Assembly: GCA_050331695.1 (NCBI GenBank)
Contig: JBHJGP010000023.1
Location: 1-56,421, forward strand
DNA: 56,421 nucleotides
From: JBHJGP01 sp050331695
Lineage (GTDB): Bacteria > Pseudomonadota > Alphaproteobacteria > Geminicoccales > Geminicoccaceae
Direction of reading: 5' to 3'
Of the stretch, positions 32,870 through 41,334 are shown in pieces; within the stretch, counting starts at the first letter, position 1, and every line of letters begins with the position of its first letter. The notes under the pieces are model-generated. The model worked only from the letters and a program-made list of their open reading frames with translations. It did not search any database and was not told the DNA's origin. The translations under genes and the position numbers were made by a program.

Positions 32870-34516
32870 ATGGCCACACAAGCTGCTGACCTCGTCCGGC
32901 CCCGCTCGCTTATCGAGCGGGGCCAGGCGATCACCTACGCCGCCGAGACGCTGTTCAAGCGGGCCTCCATGACCGTTGGCCAGGCGGTCGACGCCTCATC
33001 CATCGATCGAGAACAGCGGGCCGCCCACGGCCTCGCCTGGCTCAAGGTCTATGTTGAGGCCCTGCGCCAGATGACCGCCTGGGGCGAGCGGCTCGAGACA
33101 ACCGGTGGTTTCGGTGAACGCGAAGCGCTTATTTTAGAGGGCGCTCTCGCGGAATATGCGGCGCGCATTCAGGGCGGCATCCCGCTCAGCCAGGGCGAGA
33201 TTGTTCGTCCGTCTGATCTCTACCTCAAAGACGAGGACGTCCGGCGCTTCGCCGAGGACGAAAGCGTTCGCCTCTTGAGCCGAACCGGCTGGACGCCGGA
33301 GCGCCAGCAACGACTGGCCGACCTCATCACGGACGAAAATTTCGGTGCTTGGGGGCTCGAGGACGAAAGCCTCGAGATGATCCGCGACCAGTTCGCCCGT
33401 TTCGCAGACGAGGTGGTGAAACCCGACGCGCACAAATGGCACGAGCGGGACGAATTGATCCCGATCGAGATCGTGGACCAACTGTCCGAGCTCGGCGTGT
33501 TCGGCCTCACCATTCCAGAAGAGTTTGGCGGTCTCGGCCTGGGCAAGCTCGCCATGTGCGTCGTCACCGAGGAGCTGAGCCGGGGCTATATCGGGGTCGG
33601 CTCGCTCGGCACCCGGACCGAGATCGCGGGCGAATTGATCAAGCTCAGCGGCACTCCCGAACAACAGACCAAATATCTGCCCAAGCTGGCGTCCGGCGAA
33701 ATCCTGCCGACCGCTGTCTTCACCGAGCCCGACACCGGCTCCGATCTGGCGTCGCTCAAGACCCGAGCGGTCCGCGACGGCGAGGTCTACCGGATCACCG
33801 GCCAGAAGACCTGGATCACCCACGCCGCCCGGGCCGACCTTATGACCGTGCTGGCCCGCACCGACCCGGACGACAAGGGCTATCGTGGGCTCTCGATGTT
33901 TCTGGCTGAAAAACCTCGCGGTACGGATGAAAACCCCTTCCCCGTCGACGGTCTCGGCGGCGGCGAGATCGAGGTCTTGGGTTACCGGGGCATGAAGGAG
34001 TACTTTCTGTCGTTTGACGGCTTTGAAGTGCCGTCAGGCCAGCTTTTGGGTGAAACCGAAGGCCAGGGCTTCAAACAGCTCATGGCCACCTTTGAAGGCG
34101 CCCGCATCCAGACCGCGGCCCGTGCCATCGGCGTCGCCGTCCGGGCGCTCGAACTCGGCCTGGCCTACGCCAAGGACCGAAAACAGTTCGGCCAGCCGCT
34201 CTGCGCCTTCCCGCGAGTCCACGGCAAGCTCGCCTGGATGGCGGTCGAAATCATGATCGCTCGCCAACTCACGCTATTCGCCGCCCGCGAAAAAGACGCG
34301 GAGCGCCGCTGTGATCTGGAAGCCGGGCTCGCCAAGCTTTTGGGCGCCCAGGTCGCCTGGGCCTCCGCCGACAACGCGCTCCAGGTCCATGGCGGTAACG
34401 GCTACGCGCTCGAATACGAGATTTCCCGCGTGCTCTGCGACGCCCGCATCCTCAACATTTTCGAAGGTGCGGCCGAGATCCAAGCGCAGGTGATAGCGCG
34501 ACGGTTGCTGGGGTAA
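32870..34516 (+). CDS. mcd: (2S)-Methylsuccinyl-CoA dehydrogenase
   Basis: FAD acyl-CoA dehydrogenase that oxidises (2S)-methylsuccinyl-CoA to mesaconyl-CoA in the ethylmalonyl-CoA pathway. 548 residues, longer than common acyl-CoA dehydrogenases because of an N-terminal helical extension of about 150 residues, the mark of Mcd. Dehydrogenase signatures: FTEPDTGSDLASLKT (FAD/substrate), GQKTWITHAARADLM, the ARAIGVA..ALELGLAYAKDRKQFGQPL helix, and LQVHGGNGYALEYEISR near the end with catalytic Glu in NIFEGAAEI. It is 10 bases behind ccr, so the two form one unit. Confidence 0.93.
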   Translation: MATQAADLVRPRSLIERGQAITYAAETLFKRASMTVGQAVDASSIDREQRAAHGLAWLKVYVEALRQMTAWGERLETTGGFGEREALILEGALAEYAARIQGGIPLSQGEIVRPSDLYLKDEDVRRFAEDESVRLLSRTGWTPERQQRLADLITDENFGAWGLEDESLEMIRDQFARFADEVVKPDAHKWHERDELIPIEIVDQLSELGVFGLTIPEEFGGLGLGKLAMCVVTEELSRGYIGVGSLGTRTEIAGELIKLSGTPEQQTKYLPKLASGEILPTAVFTEPDTGSDLASLKTRAVRDGEVYRITGQKTWITHAARADLMTVLARTDPDDKGYRGLSMFLAEKPRGTDENPFPVDGLGGGEIEVLGYRGMKEYFLSFDGFEVPSGQLLGETEGQGFKQLMATFEGARIQTAARAIGVAVRALELGLAYAKDRKQFGQPLCAFPRVHGKLAWMAVEIMIARQLTLFAAREKDAERRCDLEAGLAKLLGAQVAWASADNALQVHGGNGYALEYEISRVLCDARILNIFEGAAEIQAQVIARRLLG

Positions 34517-34547
34517 CTCGCGCTTTCCGGGAGGCTACCGGAGAAGG

Positions 34548-34933
34548 CTAGCTGCGGCGGCAGATAACACGGATCTCCGCGAGCGTTCCCTCCGTGATCA
34601 ACTCCGACACGCCGATCGCCGTCCAGGCCGGATAGGGATCGCCAACGAACTCGTCCGTTACTTTGATGAACGCGGAAAGATGTTCGCGTAAACCAACGTG
34701 ATAGGTTGTCATTTCCACGACGTCATCAAAAGTAAGGTCAGCGGCCGCCAAGGTGTCCCTTAGAAATTGAAACGCGTCCCGGCTTGTGTCTCGGCATCAT
34801 CATCAACCGAATAGTCGGGTTGACAGCCTGTAACACCGGAAAAGAAGACAAACTCACCAGTATCCATAACCGTCGATAGATGCCATTCGCTTGGGAAGTA
34901 TTTGAACGCAGGCGCCTTCATTGTTCGTTTCAT
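34548..34933 (-). pseudogene. RidA/YjgF-family gene broken by a frameshift
   Basis: Starts at ATG 34933 with a perfect AGGAGG just before it. The first part (MKAPAFKYFPSEWHLS, then GEFVFFSGVTGCQPDYS) is the start of a RidA-like enamine/imine deaminase. The second part, in another frame, ends as usual (DDVVEMTTYHVGLREHL, then YPAWTAIGVSELITEG, EIRVICRRS) at stop 34548. The frames meet near 34777-34782 (minus CAAGCCGGGACGCG): one extra C would restore TQARDAFQFLRDTLAAAD. This is a one-base deletion, or a sequencing error in a C/G run. The gene would otherwise be about 128 residues. Confidence 0.75.
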
Positions 34934-35203
34934 CTTTCCTCCTAACCTCAGGCAAAACGTCATTTGCAATGCTTGGGGAGCGGTTGGCCGAGTTGGTTTC
35001 CGGAATCATCAACCAAACAGTCGCTCGTCCCACCAAACGGGTGCTTCCAATCCCGCCTCGATACGGTCGAAATCACAGTGGTTGGCATTGATCACGACGT
35101 CGCGCTTCATGGGCGCAATCACCAACGACACCAGGAGGATTGCGCTTCTCCTCGCGGCTCATCATTTATGTGCGAAGCGCCTCGCGGCGTCACCGTCCGG
35201 TTT

Positions 35204-35401
35204 CTACTGGTCGGTCAGGATATCGGCGATCACGGATCGGATCGGCAGTCCTTCCACCACCTTTCGGGCGATAACGACGTCGTTGAAATCTTCGGTGATA
35301 TTCAGCGCCAGCAACTGACCCAGTCGAGCCGCTCCGCTTGAAGGCACTGCTCCTTGCTCAGCGTAGGCTTGAAAAGATTTCAGATCGACGCTCGGTTCTC
35401 G
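35204..35401 (-). pseudogene. Gene relic, possibly an Xre/MbcA/ParS-type antitoxin remnant
   Basis: The 557 bases between the RidA gene and tetR have no intact gene. On the minus strand a 65-codon open stretch, stopped at 35204-35206 and lacking a good start (GTG at 35347 at best), reads ARLGQLLALNITEDFNDVVI then ARKVVEGLPIRSVIADIL. The 'V..GLP..S' part resembles the N-terminal domain of COG5642 antitoxins. Past the stop, other frames give RTVTPRGASH and MSREEKRN, weakly like later parts of that family, and a separate 33-codon frame at 35009-35110. Read together this looks like a decayed gene, but the family guess is weak. Confidence 0.3.
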
Positions 35402-35457
35402 TCATGTGACGACGATCTGGGCGTGATGTGACGAAAACATGAAATCTCTGGCGTATT

Positions 35458-35469
35458 GAACGATCGTTC
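35458..35469. promoter_or_regulatory. TetR-type operator upstream of tetR
   Basis: GAACGATCGTTC is a perfect 12-bp palindrome 21 bases before the start of the TetR gene. A second copy of the same form (GAACG-WW-CGTTC) lies before the next gene at 36091-36102, which points to autoregulation and control of the neighbour. Confidence 0.7.
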
Positions 35470-35490
35470 TAGCGTCGCTAAGCTCGGTCC

Positions 35491-36072
35491 ATGCCCTGGA
35501 GGAAAAGCTTCACCGAAGAAAATGTTCTGGAACGCGCGATGGAGGCGTTCTGGGCCCGGGGCTATGAAGCCACCTCGATGCAGGATCTGGTTGATTGCAC
35601 AGGCATCAATCGGGGCAGCATCTACGCCACCTTCGGTGACAAGCATCAGTTTTTTGTCGCCGCGCTGAAGCATTACGATGCCAAGCACAGGCATGACTGG
35701 GCCGAGGCTCTGGCCCGGGATCACGGGCCCCGGGACGCGATCCTCAAAGTATTCGATCAGGTCGGCCGGTCGGTGCTGGTGGACGGCAAGCGCGGCGGCT
35801 GCCTTCTGATCAACACCGCACTCGAGCTGGCACCTCATGACCCCGAGGTCGCCCGGATCATCTCCAACGCCCTGCAACAGATGGAAAACTTTTTTCAGGC
35901 AATGATCGAGCGGGGCCAGGCGGCCGGCGAGATTTCGCGAGACGTGGCCCCCGAACGAACCGCTTGTGGGCTATTGGCGCTGCTCGCGGGCCTGCGGGTG
36001 TTTTCGCGATCCAGGCCGGAACCTCCGTTGATCCAATCGATCCGGTTGCAGGCGGAGGCGCTGTTGGACTGA
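35491..36072 (+). CDS. TetR/AcrR-family transcriptional regulator
   Basis: 193 residues. N-terminal helix-turn-helix of the TetR family (about 5-55): ENVLERAMEAFWARGYEATS, then MQDLVDCTGINRGSIYATFG and DKHQFFVAALKHY. The rest is an all-helical ligand and dimer domain with one conspicuous LLINTALELAPHDPEV stretch, the form common in regulators of electrophile or oxidative-stress genes. Flanked by matching operators, so it likely represses itself and the AhpD-like gene. Confidence 0.93.
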   Translation: MPWRKSFTEENVLERAMEAFWARGYEATSMQDLVDCTGINRGSIYATFGDKHQFFVAALKHYDAKHRHDWAEALARDHGPRDAILKVFDQVGRSVLVDGKRGGCLLINTALELAPHDPEVARIISNALQQMENFFQAMIERGQAAGEISRDVAPERTACGLLALLAGLRVFSRSRPEPPLIQSIRLQAEALLD

Positions 36073-36090
36073 TTTTTTTCTTTATTTTTG

Positions 36091-36102
36091 GAACGAACGT
36101 TC
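36091..36102. promoter_or_regulatory. TetR-type operator upstream of the AhpD-like gene
   Basis: GAACGAACGTTC has the same arms GAACG/CGTTC as the site at 35458-35469, with centre AA instead of AT. It lies 22 bases before the start at 36125 and near the ribosome site GGGAGG, so binding could also block a promoter that begins in the T-rich stretch just upstream. Confidence 0.65.
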
Positions 36103-36124
36103 AAGTCCTCAAGGGAGGTTCAGC

Positions 36125-36694
36125 ATGGGTGGGTCTTACGTAGAGCGGGAACAGGCGGATGCCGCCACTCACGCCTTCTACGACAAAGCGGAAGACCGCT
36201 TCAAAGCACTTCTGAACATCTTCAAGGTGTTCGGCCACCATCCCGAGTACGGCACGGTGTTCACCGACCTGATCATGGCCATCCTGAAAGAAGGTGAGCT
36301 GACCTGGCTCACCAAGGAGCTCTTGATCCTGAAGGCGACACAAAGAAACCAGTGCCAATATTGCGTCGTACAGCATGAACGCCTGTCGGCCATGCTCGGT
36401 ATGGAAGAACAAAAGATCGCGGACATTGACGGCGACAAATACAAGACAAGCCCGCACTTCACCGAAGGCGAAAAGGTGCTCCTGGACCTCACCGTCCAGA
36501 TCGGGATCGACGCCAACAACATCCCGGACGAGCTCTGGCAAAGGCTGCACAAACATTGGAGCGAGCCCCAGATCGTCGAGGCGGTGTTCGTGATCACCAC
36601 CTACATCATGGTCTCCAAATTCGGTGACGCCCTGGGTGTGGCGCTGGAGCCCATGTTCGACGGCATCAGCCCGATCCTCAGCGTCAAGCATTAG
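36125..36694 (+). CDS. Carboxymuconolactone decarboxylase/AhpD-family protein
   Basis: 189 residues. AhpD core with the redox motif QCQYCVVQHERL (CxxCxxxH, about 77-89), typical of alkylhydroperoxidase-type members, and helices such as ELTWLTKELLILKATQ before it. ATG 36125 with GGGAGG 9 bases upstream. Under a TetR gene with shared operators, it may be a peroxide or electrophile detoxifier, though many such proteins have unknown substrates. No partner reductase is nearby. Confidence 0.88.
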   Translation: MGGSYVEREQADAATHAFYDKAEDRFKALLNIFKVFGHHPEYGTVFTDLIMAILKEGELTWLTKELLILKATQRNQCQYCVVQHERLSAMLGMEEQKIADIDGDKYKTSPHFTEGEKVLLDLTVQIGIDANNIPDELWQRLHKHWSEPQIVEAVFVITTYIMVSKFGDALGVALEPMFDGISPILSVKH

Positions 36695-36705
36695 GCGCGA
36701 CGTCG

Positions 36706-38718
36706 TCAGCGGCTGTCGGCTTCGAGGTTGAGCCAGGCCGCTTCCTCGCGCGAAAGCTCGACCCCGAGCGCCGGCAACGTCGAGGCGATTTCGCCGGGCG
36801 AGCGGGGCCCGATCAGCGCAAAGGACGGAAAGGACTGGGCCAAAACCCAGGCCGTGGCGATGTTGTGGGTGCTGACACCCCGTTCCGAGGCGAGGGTTTC
36901 GGCCCGGCGCCGGCGCTCGGCATTGGCCTCGCTGCCGAAGCAGAGATCGGGACCGATCTCCGCCGGCAGGCGGTTGCGCAGATCTGCCGGCAGAAAATAG
37001 CCTCTCGCCTGGGAAGACCAGGAGAGATGGATGGTGTTGGTGCTGCGCAGGAACGAAAGCGTTTCACGCGTGTTCGAGGTGACGCAGCCGGGCCAGATCG
37101 GCCGCTCCATCACCGCCAGCGACAGATTGTTGTTGAGGATCCGGAACGGCTCCAGGCCGTTTGTCTCGGCGTAAGCGTTGGCCTCCCGAAACCGCCGAAC
37201 CGTCCAGTTGGAGCCACCGAAAATGCCGATGCGACCGGCCTCCCGCAGCCGGTTCAAGGCGTCCACGAATTCGCCGACCGGCACGTCCGGATTATCCCGA
37301 TGCATGATGTAGATCGGCACGGATGAAAGCCCTAGGCGGTCCAACGATTGATTGAGTTGTGCTTCCAGGGCGCGCGGCGTGCAGTAGGGCGTGTGACCGC
37401 CCTTGGCGATGACCACGACATCGTTCGCCACGCCCCGGGCCCTGATCCACTGGCCTAGCACCGTCTCGTGCAGTCCCGCGGCGTAGACGAAGGCCGTGTC
37501 GAAGGCGTTGCCCCCAGCCTCCATCCAGGCATCCCAGACGATCGCGCCGTCCACGGCGTGGTTCTTATTGTCGCAGCCCATGACCAGGGCCGAGACCGGA
37601 CGATCCAGGCCGTCGATCCGGCGTTTCGGTACCTTTTTGCGCGGCACCGGTAGGACGCCGGTCAACACCGAGGCGCTTGCCCGATCCTCGAGGGTGAAAT
37701 GGTAGCCGATCTCGTCGCGCCAACGATCCAGAGTTTCGGCATTGCCGATACTGTCCGCCCAATCCATGGCCAGCGGCGGTGGTTCGGTGAGCCCGTCCAG
37801 GATCGCACGGCTTGCCACCTCGGCCTCGAAGGCGAAGAGATGTTTCGGGCTGCGGATTTCCTCCAGCTCCGTTTGCCCCCCGCTCGTGATCTCAATGGTG
37901 GCGTCCGAGGGACCGGCATTTCGCCCGGGCACCCACGGGTTTTTGAGGCGCAGACTGCCTTCGCTGCCGACCACGAGCGCCTCGTTGGCCATCGGACGCC
38001 GGGTCGAGACCGAACAGGTGGCGATCATGCCGCTTGAAAAAGTGAGGAGTGCGTGGGCCTCGTCGTCGACGGCGGATGCCGCCATGTGGCCCACCGCCTT
38101 CACGGAAATCGGGTTCTCGTACCTGCTACCGGTAGCGAGACCGGCCACCAACCGGGCGAAGGAAATGGGGTAGCAGCCGACATCGAGCACCGCGCCGCCG
38201 GCGAGCGCGCGATCGTAAAGCCGTGAGGCGGGATCGAAAGGGGCCGCGAAGCCGAAGGACGCGCTCACATGGCGAACTTCGCCGATCTGTCCATCCCGGA
38301 TGATATCGGCCATCCGTTCGATCTGCGGATGGCAGCGATACATGACCGCTTCCATGAAGAAGTTTTCGGTCTGCTTCGCCACCTCGGTGACCGCGACCAC
38401 TTGACCGGCGGTTAGGCCCGCAGGCTTCTCAGTAAGCACGTGCTTGCCGGCCCGCAAGGCCTTGACCGCCAGTTCCGCATGAAAGGGGTGAGGCGTCGCG
38501 ATGTAGACCGCGTCAACATCATCGTCGGCCAACAGAGACGCATAATCGGCATAGCGCTTGGCCGGCTCGATCTCGTACGCATCGCCAAAACTGCGGCGTC
38601 TCGCTTCGTCCCGGCTGGCAATGGCCCTCAGGTGGCCGGAGGACGCTTCCTTGAGGCCATCGGCGAAATTGCGGGCTATCGTTCCCGGGCCGATGATGCC
38701 CCACTGCGTCGTCCTCAT
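36706..38718 (-). CDS. Gfo/Idh/MocA dehydrogenase fused to an aldo-keto reductase
   Basis: A 670-residue two-enzyme fusion. Part 1 (about 1-335): Rossmann motif WGIIGPGTIARNFADGL, the family motif TEKPAG (about 97), FMEAVMYRCHP and GGAVLDVGCYPI, as in trans-dihydrodiol/xylose dehydrogenase-like members. Part 2 (about 360-668): aldo-keto reductase with Asp and Tyr in AFDTAFVYAAG, Lys in IAKGGH, and His in MHRDNPD, the full AKR tetrad, then FGGSNWTVRR. The linker (about 338-360) is basic. Start set at ATG 38718 (AAGGGG upstream) rather than TTG two codons earlier. Two linked redox steps on one sugar or polyol are inference. Confidence 0.88.
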   Translation of the reverse strand: MRTTQWGIIGPGTIARNFADGLKEASSGHLRAIASRDEARRRSFGDAYEIEPAKRYADYASLLADDDVDAVYIATPHPFHAELAVKALRAGKHVLTEKPAGLTAGQVVAVTEVAKQTENFFMEAVMYRCHPQIERMADIIRDGQIGEVRHVSASFGFAAPFDPASRLYDRALAGGAVLDVGCYPISFARLVAGLATGSRYENPISVKAVGHMAASAVDDEAHALLTFSSGMIATCSVSTRRPMANEALVVGSEGSLRLKNPWVPGRNAGPSDATIEITSGGQTELEEIRSPKHLFAFEAEVASRAILDGLTEPPPLAMDWADSIGNAETLDRWRDEIGYHFTLEDRASASVLTGVLPVPRKKVPKRRIDGLDRPVSALVMGCDNKNHAVDGAIVWDAWMEAGGNAFDTAFVYAAGLHETVLGQWIRARGVANDVVVIAKGGHTPYCTPRALEAQLNQSLDRLGLSSVPIYIMHRDNPDVPVGEFVDALNRLREAGRIGIFGGSNWTVRRFREANAYAETNGLEPFRILNNNLSLAVMERPIWPGCVTSNTRETLSFLRSTNTIHLSWSSQARGYFLPADLRNRLPAEIGPDLCFGSEANAERRRRAETLASERGVSTHNIATAWVLAQSFPSFALIGPRSPGEIASTLPALGVELSREEAAWLNLEADSR

Positions 38719-38729
38719 CCCCAAACCCC

Positions 38730-39344
38730 TTACTTTTTCGCTGCCGCCGCCTCCTGCTTTTGGGTTGCGACGATGTCGGTGATCTTTTTCGCGATATCGC
38801 GCACCGGCGCAATCATCTCCGGGTGATTTCGCCAGATCGCGTTGACCGGCATGCTTTCGAAGGCGGCTTCCTCCGGGCTTTGAACGAACGCCCAGCCACC
38901 AGCCTTGTAGACCGCCTCAAGACCGCGAACGCCGTCGTCCATGGCGCCGCTCAGAGTCACGGCGATAGCGCGGTCACCATAGGCTTCGACCGCATTCTCC
39001 AACACCTTGTCGATCGAAGGGCGCCAGTATCGGTCCTTCGGCGCATCATACTCGACGAAACATCCGCCCGAGAAACCCAAGTGCCGCCCGGGTCGGGGCA
39101 CATAGATGGTCGAGCTCCTGACCGGCTCGCCATGGGCCACATCGATGACGGCCAATGATGTCCGTCGAGCCAATAGATCGGTCAGTTGATCTCTCGACGA
39201 CACATTGTCACCGCGATGACTGCAGAAAATGACCGCGGCATCGAAGGGCTTCTCAAGCTCGTCGATAAACGCGCTGAACGGATCCAGACCGCCGGCCGAA
39301 GCGCCCACGACCACCAACCAGGTTGGCGCCGTCATCGCCGACAC
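38730..39344 (-). CDS. CheB-like methylesterase domain protein
   Basis: 204 residues, a stand-alone CheB methylesterase fold with no receiver domain. Catalytic Ser16 in VVGASAGGLDP, His43 in CSHRGDN, and the Asp in SGAMDDGVRG (about 136-145). Classical CheB hydrolyses glutamate methyl esters on chemoreceptors; without a receiver domain it is probably a constitutive or specialised form. No chemotaxis genes lie nearby. Start GTG 39344, with ATG at 39335 as alternative. Confidence 0.85.
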   Translation of the reverse strand: MSAMTAPTWLVVVGASAGGLDPFSAFIDELEKPFDAAVIFCSHRGDNVSSRDQLTDLLARRTSLAVIDVAHGEPVRSSTIYVPRPGRHLGFSGGCFVEYDAPKDRYWRPSIDKVLENAVEAYGDRAIAVTLSGAMDDGVRGLEAVYKAGGWAFVQSPEEAAFESMPVNAIWRNHPEMIAPVRDIAKKITDIVATQKQEAAAAKK

Positions 39345-39662
39345 CTGGCATTGCCGTCCGAGGACGCTGAACGGCCGACTAAGGCGGTGGCAAACTCATC
39401 TGCCACTGATTGTAGCTGTATCATGGACAAAGAGCGTAACATGTTTGCCCAGGAAGTGAAAATGATGCGACGGAAATTTCCGCGCAGGTTGCCAGCCGTT
39501 ACCGTCGAAACAAGATCAAGGTCAACCAAAAAGTAATGCACCATGGGTTGGACAATGGAGAGTTTGTCTTTGTTGTCCAGGAACCAACCCGTCGATTTGC
39601 GGTTAACCTTATCAAGCGCCCAAGGAACAAATTTTTCGGAGCTAGAAACGGGGGAGACGGCG
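39345..39662. other. 318-base gap upstream of the BCCT gene
   Basis: No convincing gene. A short basic frame at 39423-39536 (37 codons) lacks a ribosome site. TGGACAA (39549-39555) and TTGTCCA (39573-39579) form a 7-bp hairpin with a 17-base loop, just inside the BCCT leader, and may affect translation. The rest is moderately AT-rich and probably holds promoters for both flanking genes. Confidence 0.5.
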
Positions 39663-41258
39663 ATGCTGAGCCGGCTGGGTTTCAAGGTCGAACCGATCGT
39701 CTTTTTCGGGTCGGCAGCCCTCATCCTCGGTTCGGTTTTGGCAATCGCGCTTTATCCCGACGCCGCCGGTAATTTGCTGAGTGCGAACCAGGATTTGGTC
39801 GCTGCCAATTTCGGCTGGTTTTACATTCTCGTCGGTTCAGCATTTCTGATGTTCGTCGTCTGGCTGGGCCTGGGGCGCTATGGCGACATCCGGCTTGGCG
39901 AGGATGACGAGAAACCGGAGTTCGGCACCTTCGGCTGGTTTGCGATGCTGTTCAGCGCCGGCATGGGTATCGGCCTGCTCTACAATGGTGTTGGCGAACC
40001 GCTCACTCATTTCAACAATCCGCCGCTCGCCGAGCCCGGCACCATCGAGGCAGCCGATGACGCGCTGCTCTTCACCTTCTACCATTGGGGCTTTCATCCC
40101 TGGTCGATGTACAGCGTGGTCGGGCTCTCGGTCGCCTATTTCGGGTTTCGGCGGAAAATGCCGATCGCCATTCGATCCTGCTTTTATCCGGTGTTCGGCG
40201 ACCGGATCAAAGGCTGGGTCGGCGATGTGATCGACATCTTCGCGGTGGTCGGCACCATGTTCGGCGTCGCCGCGTCGCTCGCCATCGGCGCGAAGCAGAT
40301 TGGCGCGGGCCTGCAGGAAGTCTTCGGCTTCACCACCGGCACGACGCTCCACATCATCGTCATTGCCGTCATCACGGGCGTGGCCACGTTGTCCGTCGTC
40401 TCAGGAATCGGCAAAGGCATCAAAAGGCTGTCCCAGGCCAATCTCGTATTGAGCGGCTGCCTCTTATTGTTCCTGTTCGTCGTCGGCGGCACGATCTTCA
40501 TGCTGGAATCCTTCGTTCAGAACCTGGGCTACTATCTGGAGATCATTCTCCAGACCGGCTTTTGGACGGATCCGCACGACCAGGCCGGCGACTGGCAAGC
40601 CAGTTGGACGCTGGGCTATTGGGGATGGTGGCTCGCCTGGGCTCCTTTCGTCGGCATGTTCGTCGCGCGAATATCCCGCGGCCGCACGATCCGGGAGTTC
40701 GTGCTCGCGGTGCTGATCGTGCCGACCGTGGTCAGCTTCTTCTGGTTCTCGATTGCCGGCGATACAGCGATTCAGCTGGTTCTTAACGGCGACGAGCGGC
40801 TGCTCGAGGTTCTGAACCAGTCCAACGGTCTCGACGTCATCTTCTTCGAGTTCCTGAAATATTTCCCGCTGTCGTCTTTGACCTCGGTGGTCGTGATCAT
40901 CGCCGTCTTCGTCTTCTTTGTAACCTCATCCGATTCCGGATCCCTGGTCATCGACATGCTGACCGCTGGCGGCCATCCCAATCCCCCGACCGCCCAGAGG
41001 GTATTCTGGGCGACGACGGAAGGCCTGGTCGCTGCCGTCCTGCTCCTGGCCGGTGGTCTGGAGGCGGTCCGGTCCGCCGTCGCCAGCGCTGGCTTGCCCG
41101 TGGCCATCCTCTTGATCTTGATGTGTGTCGGCCTTTTCCGCGCGCTCTACGAGGAGCGTCACGGTCTGCTGGCGAGCCAGATCAAGGACGCGGAGGAGCA
41201 TGTGGATGAGCATGGCTACGGCCCGCCCGAGGACGAAGCGGCACCAACCCGGGCGTGA
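39663..41258 (+). CDS. BCCT-family transporter (choline/betaine/carnitine type)
   Basis: 531 residues with about twelve membrane helices. Start ATG 39663 with GGGGGAG about 8 bases upstream; a longer frame starting at 39543 has no ribosome site. Family motif SAGMGIGLLYNGVGEPLTHF (the glycine helix of BetP) is at about 98-117, and a Trp-rich stretch WTLGYWGWWLAWAPFVGMFV with ARISRGRTIREF follows (about 315-350), where substrate-binding Trp residues sit in BetP. The C-terminal tail is charged. It likely imports betaine, choline or a related osmolyte. Exact substrate not resolved. Confidence 0.93.
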   Translation: MLSRLGFKVEPIVFFGSAALILGSVLAIALYPDAAGNLLSANQDLVAANFGWFYILVGSAFLMFVVWLGLGRYGDIRLGEDDEKPEFGTFGWFAMLFSAGMGIGLLYNGVGEPLTHFNNPPLAEPGTIEAADDALLFTFYHWGFHPWSMYSVVGLSVAYFGFRRKMPIAIRSCFYPVFGDRIKGWVGDVIDIFAVVGTMFGVAASLAIGAKQIGAGLQEVFGFTTGTTLHIIVIAVITGVATLSVVSGIGKGIKRLSQANLVLSGCLLLFLFVVGGTIFMLESFVQNLGYYLEIILQTGFWTDPHDQAGDWQASWTLGYWGWWLAWAPFVGMFVARISRGRTIREFVLAVLIVPTVVSFFWFSIAGDTAIQLVLNGDERLLEVLNQSNGLDVIFFEFLKYFPLSSLTSVVVIIAVFVFFVTSSDSGSLVIDMLTAGGHPNPPTAQRVFWATTEGLVAAVLLLAGGLEAVRSAVASAGLPVAILLILMCVGLFRALYEERHGLLASQIKDAEEHVDEHGYGPPEDEAAPTRA

Positions 41259-41334
41259 GAGAGAAAATCTCGATGCTCAGGCGGTTACCGCCGGTCGGGG
41301 TCACGAGGGGATCGCCATGCCTGCTCTCGACGGC

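Noticed and set aside
34902..35341. Two plus-strand open frames of about 125-140 codons opposite the RidA pseudogene and relics
   Set aside because: Both look like antisense shadows: odd composition, no ribosome site, no domain pattern.
39423..39536. A 37-codon basic frame between cheB-like and BCCT genes
   Set aside because: No ribosome site and no recognisable pattern; probably noise in a promoter region.
39543..39662. A 40-codon extension of the BCCT frame
   Set aside because: The stretch contains a hairpin and no ribosome site; GGGGGAG sits before ATG 39663.
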